A DNA stretch of 8,131 nucleotides from Candidatus Eiseniibacteriota bacterium (lineage in GTDB: Bacteria; Joyebacterota; Joyebacteria; Joyebacterales; Joyebacteraceae), in NCBI GenBank assembly GCA_030638405.1, contig DAOWER010000055.1:1-8131 (forward strand). Reading direction: 5' to 3'. Of this stretch, positions 1 through 5,474 are shown piece by piece. Position 1 is the first letter of the stretch, and each line of letters opens with the position of its first letter. The notes below the pieces were generated by a model that ran no database searches, was not told where the DNA came from, and saw only the letters and a program-made list of their open reading frames with translations. Made by a program: the position numbers and the translations under genes.

Positions 1-1
1 G

Positions 2-373
2 ACGGTGGACAACGACTACGTGAGCCTCCTCGGCACCGTCGACGGCTCCAACTACTACCACGTCGCCTCGTACTGGGGTGACTTCGAATCCTGCGACGGC
101 TGGGGCAGCACGGGGCTTTACATCGGTTTCGACATCGGCCAGTTCGGATGGCAAACCTACTACGCCGGTATGCTGTTCATAATGCACACCACCGACAACG
201 GCTGCGGTCCGGCAGGCGGCGGCGACGCCGGTGTCATGCTGGATGACCTCTGGATCTGTACTAACGGGGCTGACCCGTGGGAGGGTGAGCGTACGACCAA
301 CCTGTACGACGCCGAGAGATACCCGGGGTCGCCCAAGTCAGCTGGCGGTCTGTCACGTTCTCTCCGCAGGTAG
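2..373 (+). CDS. C-terminal part of a secreted protein with a jelly-roll-like ending (5' end outside window)
   Basis: The frame is open from the left edge and ends at TAG 371-373, giving about 123 residues of a gene that starts upstream of the window. A GTG at position 5 is in frame but has no ribosome site in view, so it is probably internal. The fragment is rich in Tyr, Trp, Gly and Asp and contains four Cys. Its end has the pattern GVMLDDLWICT, which resembles the last strands of jelly-roll or MAM-like domains in secreted peptidases and cell-surface proteins, where 'GVxLDDVxI' is common. That resemblance is an inference; the catalytic or targeting part is not in view. A hydrophilic Arg/Ser tail (about 30 residues) follows. 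It is the only plus-strand gene recognised here, converges on the SHOCT-like gene, and a strong terminator lies about 50 bp after the stop. Confidence 0.7.
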   Translation, partial: TVDNDYVSLLGTVDGSNYYHVASYWGDFESCDGWGSTGLYIGFDIGQFGWQTYYAGMLFIMHTTDNGCGPAGGGDAGVMLDDLWICTNGADPWEGERTTNLYDAERYPGSPKSAGGLSRSLRR

Positions 374-423
374 CAGCGCGCGGCGGCGCGCAGCAGCAGC
401 TGAGCGAATCAACCGCAACGAAG

Positions 424-456
424 AGGCCCGGGAGCATCTGCTCCCGGGCCTTCTTT
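424..456 (+). terminator. Intrinsic terminator, probably bidirectional
   Basis: Perfect 11-bp inverted repeat: left arm 424-434 (AGGCCCGGGAG), 6-nt loop 435-440, right arm 441-451, followed on the plus strand by TTCTTTC. It sits about 50 bp after the plus-strand stop at 373 and about 54 bp after the minus-strand stop at 510. On the minus strand the same stem is followed by CTTCGTT, a weaker T-tract. It most likely ends the plus-strand transcript and also serves the convergent minus-strand one. Confidence 0.88.
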
Positions 457-509
457 CGCCCATGAGTGCCAACTCGGGGGGCGGGGGGATTCCGTGAGGT
501 GAGACGGCG

Positions 510-1112
510 CTACTCCAGCGTTATTCGGACGTGCTCGTCGTCGTCCTCGTCGTAGACATCGAGGATCTTGCCGTCGAAGTCGGCGTCCTGCGCCATCTCG
601 AGGATCTTGTCCAGGTCGAGGTCGAAGTCGCCGTCCAAGATGCCGTCGAGGGGGCTGCCACTGAATGGCGCCACCGGCGGGACAGGTGGCACCGGGCCCT
701 CCGCGTCCGCGAATGCCTCGGCGAACACGCCGTTGAGATTGAGTTCGACGTTCTCTCCGAACTTCTCGTGCAGCTTCCGCTCCACCTTGGCCCTTATCCT
801 CTCGGCCCGGGCCTGCGCGCGCTCCGCCCGTGCCTGCGCCCTTTCCGTGGTCATGCGGACCCGATCACGCCGTCTGGCGTGGCGGTGCGGCGCGAACTTG
901 AATCCGAACTTCAGGAGCGAGAGCGGCAGCTTGAGATTGACGGTCTGCTTGCCGTCCTTCTCGACCCGAACGTGGAGCCACTTCTTCTTCAGCTCCCTGT
1001 CGGTGGGGCGGGAGTCCGTCCTGTCCAGCGCGTCGAGGAGCTTCATCGCCTCGTCCGCGGTGATCTTCTTGTCCTCCAGCATCTTGAGGATGCGTGACTT
1101 CTCCTCGTTCAT
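510..1112 (-). CDS. SHOCT-like / YvlB-type protein with an inserted charged coiled coil
   Basis: 200 residues. The start ATG (1112-1110) is chosen because AGGGAG lies 6 nt upstream (1119-1124) and the protein then opens with MNEEKSRILKMLEDKKITAD, the form expected of SHOCT-like/YvlB (LiaX N-terminal) proteins. Residues 1-30 form the short helical hairpin (K.L..G/K.IT..EA..LLDAL). Residues 45-73 (WLHVRVEKDG..TVNLKLPLSLLKFG) match the following family strand region, and the end (GKILDVYDEDDDEHVRITLE) matches the usual 'G.IVDV.D.D...V.I.VE' ending. Residues 76-118 are an unusual Arg/Ala/Glu stretch with heptad repeats, followed by a Pro-rich linker (140-149) and an Asp-rich tail. No signal peptide or membrane helix. 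It lies downstream of the DUF2089 regulator with a 193-bp spacer. In the related YvlB/LiaX proteins a role in membrane-stress signalling is known; the exact job here is unknown. Confidence 0.82.
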   Translation of the reverse strand: MNEEKSRILKMLEDKKITADEAMKLLDALDRTDSRPTDRELKKKWLHVRVEKDGKQTVNLKLPLSLLKFGFKFAPHRHARRRDRVRMTTERAQARAERAQARAERIRAKVERKLHEKFGENVELNLNGVFAEAFADAEGPVPPVPPVAPFSGSPLDGILDGDFDLDLDKILEMAQDADFDGKILDVYDEDDDEHVRITLE

Positions 1113-1118
1113 CATCGT

Positions 1119-1124
1119 CTCCCT
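1119..1124 (-). promoter_or_regulatory. Ribosome binding site deciding the start of the SHOCT-like gene
   Basis: Minus-strand AGGGAG, 6 nt before ATG 1112 and 3 nt before an adjacent ATG at 1115. The spacing favours the second ATG. The frame stays open upstream to 1349, but that would overlap the DUF2089 gene. Confidence 0.7.
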
Positions 1125-1305
1125 GTCGAGTGTGTCTGTGGGGTAGCCGTTGTGGTGCGCGCCATGATGTGGGACGGGACCTGCGGCGCGGGCCAGCGTC
1201 TGCGGCGCGTGATGGACCGTGTGGCCGTGATGCTTCGCCATGTGACGCCTCAGGCGTGGCGGGATCTCGTCCGGCCAGATGTCGGGCGTCGGGCAGACCG
1301 CGCTG

Positions 1306-1683
1306 CTAAGCGGCCGCCTCATCCAGTTTCCGTACAAACTCGTCTGCATCTATCTCTCCTGACTCGAGCTTCGCGAGAAGCTCGTCCTTCATGCCTCGCG
1401 TGACCTCCGGCTTCGGGGGGGTGAAGCCGAGCGTTCTCACGATGTCGTCCAGCCGGCCCCTGACGGTGGGATAGGAGATGCCAAGCTCTCGCTCGACCTC
1501 TTTGATGTTCCCGCGGGACTTGAGGAAGATCTTAATGAGCTCCAGCTGTTCCCCGGTGAGGATGCAGAACGGGCAGGTCTCGAAGGAGCCCCTGACCGTC
1601 ACCTGGCAGGTGGGGCACTCCAGCTCCTTGATGATCATGTCCCCACCGCAGACCGGGCACTGTCCTGGCTGCTTGTGGACCAT
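1306..1683 (-). CDS. DUF2089-family zinc-ribbon/HTH regulator
   Basis: 125 residues, close to the usual length for DUF2089 proteins. The start ATG (1683-1681) follows a consensus AAGGAGG (1689-1695) at 5 nt. Residues 9-40 hold three CxxC pairs (C9/C12, C23/C26, C37/C40), a zinc-ribbon arrangement. Residues about 44-86 form a helix-turn-helix region (NIKEVERELGISYPTVRGRL), characteristic of a DNA-binding regulator. Residues 98-122 (LLAKLESGEIDADEFVRKL) form a short SHOCT-like helical hairpin resembling the N-terminus of the next protein. No signal peptide, so it is cytoplasmic. It heads a unit with the SHOCT-like gene and has its own promoter and palindrome upstream, so autoregulation is plausible but inferred. 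The target sites and the inducing signal are not known. Confidence 0.9.
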   Translation of the reverse strand: MVHKQPGQCPVCGGDMIIKELECPTCQVTVRGSFETCPFCILTGEQLELIKIFLKSRGNIKEVERELGISYPTVRGRLDDIVRTLGFTPPKPEVTRGMKDELLAKLESGEIDADEFVRKLDEAAA

Positions 1684-1698
1684 TTCTCCCTCCTTACT

Positions 1699-1708
1699 AA
1701 AGATCTTT
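1699..1708. promoter_or_regulatory. 10-bp palindrome AAAGATCTTT in the leader
   Basis: A perfect 10-bp palindrome directly upstream of the ribosome site (1689-1695) of the DUF2089 gene. It has no loop, so it would be a protein site rather than a hairpin. It may be chance in an AT-rich stretch. Confidence 0.3.
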
Positions 1709-1732
1709 GAGGACTGGCTTCAACATTCTCAA

Positions 1733-1745
1733 GTCAACAGTTGAC
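1733..1745. promoter_or_regulatory. Perfect 13-bp palindrome (GTCAACAGTTGAC), candidate operator
   Basis: GTCAAC-A-GTTGAC is a perfect dyad covering the predicted transcription start (about 1740) of the DUF2089 unit and abutting the -10 box. Binding here would block the promoter, so it is a candidate operator, perhaps for the HTH protein encoded next to it. The one-base loop makes an RNA hairpin unlikely. Binding is inferred. Confidence 0.55.
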
Positions 1746-1746
1746 A

Positions 1747-1774
1747 ATATTAAGTTCAACCTCATCAATGTCAA
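1747..1774 (-). promoter_or_regulatory. Sigma-70-type promoter for the DUF2089/SHOCT-like unit
   Basis: On the minus strand, TTGACA (1769-1774, perfect -35) is followed after 16 nt by TAATAT (1747-1752, 4/6 match to the -10 consensus). Transcription would begin near 1740, leaving a leader of about 57 nt before ATG 1683. It lies in a strikingly AT-rich spacer within a GC-rich window. Confidence 0.68.
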
Positions 1775-1836
1775 GGTCTATCTTAAGATTCTTAAGGGCC
1801 TGAGGGAGATTCTTGAGGTAGGTGCGCGTAACCGGC

Positions 1837-2616
1837 CTACTCGTCGTCTTTTCCGCTCTCCCAGGGCCTCCAGAGGTCCCGCAGGGTGCGGGTCTCCGGC
1901 AGGTCCGGCGACTTCTCGGGGTCGTCGGAGTACTTCCTGAGGAGTTCACGGTGGCCAGTCGTCAGGAGAACGGCCACTGCGCTCCCGTTGAGAAGGACGA
2001 GCCCGGCGCCGGTGATGACGCAGAGGACGCTCAGGGAGAGAGCCTGGAACGTGATGCCGATCGTGAAAGCGAGGTTGTCCAGCGTGAGGAGCGCTGACTT
2101 ACGAAGGAGCTGGCGGAGGCTGGATTCGCCGCCGACCAGCAGGGGGTAGAGGTGGGCGTGCATGAGAAGAAGGAAGGCGGCGACCCAGACCATGGCGGCG
2201 GCCAGCACCATCCCGGGTATCGTCGCCCCACCCCGCAGGTGGCTGTAGAAGTCGACGTTGAGCCAGAGCATCAGGCCGCAGGCCAGGTCCACGATCCCCA
2301 GTTTGAGAGCGGGAAGGAAGCGCATGCGGAATCCGAGGAAGAAGTCGCGGAGCGAGGCGTCGTGACCACGGTCTATCTGCCGCGCGAGGTGGAAGAGCCC
2401 CGAAGTGGCAGCGGGCGCGGTCACTACCGGCAGACACAGCACGACCCAGAGGAGGTTGGCGAGAACCAAAAGGCCGATGTGATCGTAGGTGCTCCAGATG
2501 GCGCGCTTGAACGCGGGGCGCAGGAGGTCCGCAGCGCGGGTCCGTGGGTCCTGCGCAGGCGGGCGCCGCCTGCTGCCGCGCCGCCCGCCCGTGCCGGTTG
2601 TGTCGCCGTCAGTCAA
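1837..2616 (-). CDS. DUF624/YesL-like integral membrane protein
   Basis: 259 residues from a TTG start (2616-2614), supported by GGAG 7 nt upstream (2624-2627); no ATG is available before residue 98. The first 30 residues are Arg/Gly/Pro-rich and look disordered. Residues 36-110 (AIWSTYDHIGLLVLANLLWV, then LCLPVVTAPAATSGLFHLAR and DFFLGFRMRFLPALKLG) match the YesL/DUF624 pattern of a first membrane helix, a short loop and a second hydrophobic region. Membrane segments are at about 47-67, 103-121, 135-158, 182-200 and 198-219; the C-terminal 40 residues are hydrophilic and probably cytoplasmic. The start overlaps the sppA stop by 8 bp, implying translational coupling and a shared transcript. 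In Firmicutes YesL-type proteins lie beside sugar-uptake genes, but no such genes occur here, so the function is unknown. Confidence 0.85.
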   Translation of the reverse strand: MTDGDTTGTGGRRGSRRRPPAQDPRTRAADLLRPAFKRAIWSTYDHIGLLVLANLLWVVLCLPVVTAPAATSGLFHLARQIDRGHDASLRDFFLGFRMRFLPALKLGIVDLACGLMLWLNVDFYSHLRGGATIPGMVLAAAMVWVAAFLLLMHAHLYPLLVGGESSLRQLLRKSALLTLDNLAFTIGITFQALSLSVLCVITGAGLVLLNGSAVAVLLTTGHRELLRKYSDDPEKSPDLPETRTLRDLWRPWESGKDDE

Positions 2617-5134
2617 CTGGCAGCTCCGTGATGGCCTCCATTCTCAGGAGGTCGCTCATGCCGGAGTCCCCGAAGTCCAGGAGCTTCCACAGACCCAGCT
2701 TCGCGGCCGCGCTGCCCAGGAAGTGGTCCATGAAGGACGTGCCCTCCCGGTAGTAGACCACCTTCGCGTCCTCACGCGCGACGCCGGCCTGCTCGCAGGC
2801 GTAGTCGATCGCCGCCGACAGCCCGCCGCGCTCGTCGACCAGGCCGTTCTCGAGCGCCTGGCTGCCCATGTAGACCCGACCCTGGGCCAGCTCGTGAAGC
2901 CTCTCCTCGCTCATGCCCCTGGCCTCAGCCGCCTTCTCGACGAAGTCGTTGTAGAACCAGGTGATGACCTCGTCGGCCATCTCTCTCTCCTCGTCGGTGA
3001 GCTTTCGCATCAGCGAGAACTGATCCGCGTGCTCGCCGCTCTTGAAGGTCTCGTGTGTCGCGTCGATCTTGTCGTAGAGCTCGGCGATGACCGGCATCAT
3101 GCCGACGACACCGATACTGCCTGTTACCGTCAGGGGCTCGACGAAGATCTTCTCGCCCTCGATGGCGATGTAGTAACCCCCCGAGGCCGCCATGTTGCCC
3201 ATCGACACGATGAGTGGCTTCTCTTTGGCCACCTTGACGGTCTCGTACCAGATGATGTCCGAGGCGAGACCGCTGCCGCCGCCGCTGTTCACGCGCAGCA
3301 CGACCGCATCGACGTCAGGGTCCTTGCGCGCGGACTTGAGCGCCTTGACCAGCGTCTCTGCGCCTATAGACTGCCCGCCGCGCAGCGGGTCGGTCCCGCC
3401 ACGTCCCTCCTGGATGCCGCCGTACGCGCCGACCACGGCGATCACGGGCTTCTTGCCCCAGTCGTACTCCCTGTCTTTCCAGGAGGCCACGTTCACCGTC
3501 TCGATGCCCTCGCGCTCCTCGGGCACGTCGCCGCCCGCCAGTTCGAGCGCCACGGCCTTCGCGTCCTCGTAGGTGCCGATGTCGTCGACGAGCCCGGCCT
3601 CGACGGCCTTGTCGGGGATGAATATCCTGCCGTCGCACACACTCTCGGCTTCCGTCCGCGAGAGGCTGCGTCCCTCCATCACGGCCGCGATCAGCTCGTC
3701 GTAGATGGCGTCCTCGAGCTCCTGGACCTCTGCCCGCTGCTCATCGGTCAGGGGAGGGCCGCCCAGCGAGTGGAACGTGCTCTTGTACTTCCCGGCCGAG
3801 ATGTAGTCCCACTCGATGCCGAGCTTCCTGGCCGTGCCGGCGTAGCGGTTGACCGTCACGTAGTTGCCCAGGCCCTCGATGCCGGTTGAGGGGTGCACCA
3901 TGATCCTGTCGCACGCGGACGCGAGGAAGTACTCCGGCGTGCCCGCGCCGTACTCCAGGAAGGCCACGACCGCGACGCCGTGCTCGCTCTTCACGCGCAC
4001 GACCTCGTCGCGTATCTCCTGCACGATCGCCGAGGGTCCGCCGAGGAACGTGCCGCCCAGCGGTTTGATGTTCAGGAGGATGCAGTCGACCGACTCGTCC
4101 GCGCCCGCCTTCTGGATGTCGCGGATGACAGCCTGCGCGCTCTTCCTGGGTTCACCAAGGAGGCTCCAGCCCGGCCGGAAATCGGAGAGCGGCCCCGCGA
4201 CCTTGATCTCGGCGACCTTGCCGCCCGATCGGAGGACAGCCCTCTGCCTCTCGTCGTGCGTCGTGAAGCCGAAGCCCAGGATGTCGTCGGACGCGGACTC
4301 GAGGCTCCTGTAGGAGCCGCCGGCCCCTATGCGCCCCATGCTGAACCACACGCCGGCGCTGAACTCCTGCCCGCGCTCATCTCCGTCGGGATAGGACTGA
4401 AGCGAGCCGCGCAGGACCATTCCGTCCGACACCTCTGCCTCCACGCCCGCGGTGTAGACGGCGTCCGCAAGATCCTGGCTACGCTCGACGCTTGCGTCAG
4501 CCATGAGCGTCAGCCTGTTGCCCATCGGGCGCACGGCGAGTCCGGCGACATAAGTCGTTCTCGTCCCGCGCGCGGCGTCGCCGTCATCCGACGACCCGTC
4601 GCCCAGCACGTCGTGCTCAGAGAGATTACGCACGGCGGCGCCCACGGACAGGAAGTTCGCGGGGCGATATGTGGCGCCCAGGTCCCAGGTCCCGGTCTTC
4701 TTCCTCTCGCCGAACTGCGGCCGGAACCAGCGGTAGTCGAACCCGACGCTGAACGACCGCTGGTCGCCGAGCGCCAGGCCGGCGTAGTAGACGTCGACCG
4801 CGTTGCCGCTCGGGCGGAGCCCCGCCTCTGAGTCGTCGCCGGGTTTCCACATGTTCTGCCTGCTGTATCCCAGGCCGAGCGGTCCCATCTTCGCAGCCAG
4901 CGAGACGCCGAGCACGTCCTTGCCGGCCATCGACACGGACGCGTAGGTGTTGGAGCCACCGTAGATCCCGAGGCCCGCCGGGTTGATGAAGAGAGCGGTC
5001 GCGTCATCGTTCACGGCGACGGAACTCGCTCCCATCAACCAGGTATCAGTGAAGGCGTCGGCGCCGGCCGGGACCGCCGCCAGAACGACGATGGCCACCG
5101 CCACGCACGCTGCTGCCACAAGAAGCCCCTTCAT
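2609..5134 (-). CDS. Secreted beta-barrel-like / SppA (67K-type) protease fusion
   Basis: 841 residues, well above the 618 of E. coli SppA. The ATG at 5134 is preferred because AAGGAG lies 8 nt upstream (5143-5148) and a signal peptide follows at once (MKGLLVAAACVAVAIVVLAA, cleavage near AGADA). An in-frame start at 5269 would bury the signal peptide. Residues 28-295 carry 'GASSVAVNDDATALFINPAG' and many alternating beta strands, as in PorV/PorQ/FadL-type outer-membrane barrels. Residues 305-841 hold the tandem SppA halves. The catalytic dyad is present: Lys451 (GKYKS) in the first half and nucleophile Ser651 (MAASGGYY) in the second, after the RVNSGGGS oxyanion segment at 615-621. The Lys-Ser distance is 200, as for K209/S409 in E. 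coli. SppA cleaves leftover signal peptides in the membrane; this form may work at the outer membrane or in the periplasm. It precedes DUF624 with coupled translation. Confidence 0.92.
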   Translation of the reverse strand: MKGLLVAAACVAVAIVVLAAVPAGADAFTDTWLMGASSVAVNDDATALFINPAGLGIYGGSNTYASVSMAGKDVLGVSLAAKMGPLGLGYSRQNMWKPGDDSEAGLRPSGNAVDVYYAGLALGDQRSFSVGFDYRWFRPQFGERKKTGTWDLGATYRPANFLSVGAAVRNLSEHDVLGDGSSDDGDAARGTRTTYVAGLAVRPMGNRLTLMADASVERSQDLADAVYTAGVEAEVSDGMVLRGSLQSYPDGDERGQEFSAGVWFSMGRIGAGGSYRSLESASDDILGFGFTTHDERQRAVLRSGGKVAEIKVAGPLSDFRPGWSLLGEPRKSAQAVIRDIQKAGADESVDCILLNIKPLGGTFLGGPSAIVQEIRDEVVRVKSEHGVAVVAFLEYGAGTPEYFLASACDRIMVHPSTGIEGLGNYVTVNRYAGTARKLGIEWDYISAGKYKSTFHSLGGPPLTDEQRAEVQELEDAIYDELIAAVMEGRSLSRTEAESVCDGRIFIPDKAVEAGLVDDIGTYEDAKAVALELAGGDVPEEREGIETVNVASWKDREYDWGKKPVIAVVGAYGGIQEGRGGTDPLRGGQSIGAETLVKALKSARKDPDVDAVVLRVNSGGGSGLASDIIWYETVKVAKEKPLIVSMGNMAASGGYYIAIEGEKIFVEPLTVTGSIGVVGMMPVIAELYDKIDATHETFKSGEHADQFSLMRKLTDEEREMADEVITWFYNDFVEKAAEARGMSEERLHELAQGRVYMGSQALENGLVDERGGLSAAIDYACEQAGVAREDAKVVYYREGTSFMDHFLGSAAAKLGLWKLLDFGDSGMSDLLRMEAITELPVD
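2624..2627 (-). promoter_or_regulatory. Ribosome binding site within the end of sppA that supports the TTG start
   Basis: Minus-strand GGAG, 7 nt before TTG 2616, inside the last codons of the SppA-fusion gene. With the 8-bp overlap (GTTGACTGA holds both the TTG start and the TGA stop) it suggests coupled translation. Confidence 0.6.
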
Positions 5135-5227
5135 ACTCCAGTCTCCTTCCCGCCGCGCTGTCTGTCGCGCCGCCCGGACCGCTCTGGTCCCAGGCGCCGC
5201 ACCCGCATTGTCAACATGTCCTGATTC

Positions 5228-5248
5228 CCCGGGCCGCGCGTGCCCGGG
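5228..5248. other. Hairpin, 7-bp CCCGGGC stem
   Basis: Arms 5228-5234 and 5242-5248 with a 7-nt loop. No T-tract follows on either strand, so it is not a typical intrinsic terminator. It lies 94 bp upstream of the sppA start. Confidence 0.4.
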
Positions 5249-5283
5249 ATTCCGCTTGCTTCGTCGCACCTCTTTGCCGCGCG

Positions 5284-5309
5284 CTCCCCCGAGAGGTGGG
5301 ACGGGGGAG
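5284..5309. other. Hairpin, 8-bp CTCCCCCG stem, downstream of the Omp85-type gene
   Basis: Arms 5284-5291 and 5302-5309 are perfectly complementary with a 10-nt loop. In the minus-strand transcript it lies about 165 nt after the stop of the Omp85-type gene. No T-tract, so its role (terminator without U-run, or mRNA-end stabiliser) is uncertain. Confidence 0.45.
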
Positions 5310-5327
5310 TCCGAAAGCGACTGAGAT

Positions 5328-5342
5328 GGCGAAGGGTTCGCC
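5328..5342. other. Hairpin GGCGAA-GGG-TTCGCC
   Basis: Perfect 6-bp stem with a 3-nt loop, arms 5328-5333 and 5337-5342. It lies 18 bp from the 30-bp repeat pair and may belong to the same intergenic element. Confidence 0.4.
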
Positions 5343-5359
5343 GGTTCTCTGCCGCCCTG

Positions 5360-5424
5360 CCGCGTTGCTGCTTCGCTCTTGTAGAAAGCTCCCGCCGCGT
5401 TGCTGCCTCGCTCTTGAAGGAAGC
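5360..5424. repeat. Pair of 30-bp direct repeats, 35-bp period
   Basis: Copies at 5360-5389 and 5395-5424 agree at 27 of 30 positions (shared core CCGCGTTGCTGC, then TCGCTCTTG and AAGC), separated by 5 bp. The differences are at positions 13, 23 and 26 of the unit. It may be a member of a dispersed intergenic family or a local duplication. Confidence 0.75.
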
Positions 5425-5474
5425 GCGCCCACCGTGCTGTATCACCCGCACGACAGCGCGAGCCGTCCTGGACG

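Larger units (their letters stand above)
1725..1817 (-). repeat. Three direct repeats ATTCTYRAG around the promoter
   Basis: Copies at 1725-1733 (ATTCTCAAG), 1788-1796 (ATTCTTAAG) and 1809-1817 (ATTCTTGAG), written on the plus strand; on the minus strand they read CTYRAGAAT. A related TCTTAAGA palindrome lies at 1781-1788. Spacings are 63 and 21 bp, that is 6 and 2 turns of B-DNA. Two copies lie upstream of the -35 box and one downstream of the start site. Confidence 0.5.
5135..5474. other. 340-bp intergenic region between the Omp85-type and SppA-fusion genes
   Basis: No supported gene. It contains the sppA ribosome site, a TTGACA hexamer on the minus strand (5209-5214) without a convincing -10 partner, three GC-rich hairpins (5228-5248, 5284-5309, 5328-5342) and a pair of 30-bp direct repeats (5360-5424). 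Frames crossing it are open on both strands, as is usual in GC-rich DNA, but none has a ribosome site and a recognisable protein. Confidence 0.6.

Noticed and set aside
1734..1949. Minus-strand open frame ending in a Leu/Lys/Ile/Asp-patterned tail over the promoter island
   Set aside because: The tail looks protein-like, but the frame overlaps the end of the DUF624 gene and there is no ATG, GTG or TTG in frame within the island itself. The pattern follows from the AT-rich repeats and promoter boxes.
2489..3889. Long plus-strand open frame opposite the sppA fusion (466 codons)
   Set aside because: It is antisense to a gene with clear catalytic motifs. Its Val/Asp/Arg/Leu-rich composition is typical of the shadow frame of GC-rich genes, and it has no recognisable domain.
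5187..5214. TTGACA hexamer upstream of the sppA fusion as a promoter
   Set aside because: The -35 is perfect, but the expected -10 position holds GC-rich sequence with no resemblance to TATAAT.
5135..5269. N-terminal extension of the SppA fusion from an upstream in-frame start at 5269
   Set aside because: It would place 45 Arg-rich residues before a clear signal peptide. The ATG at 5134 has a good ribosome site.
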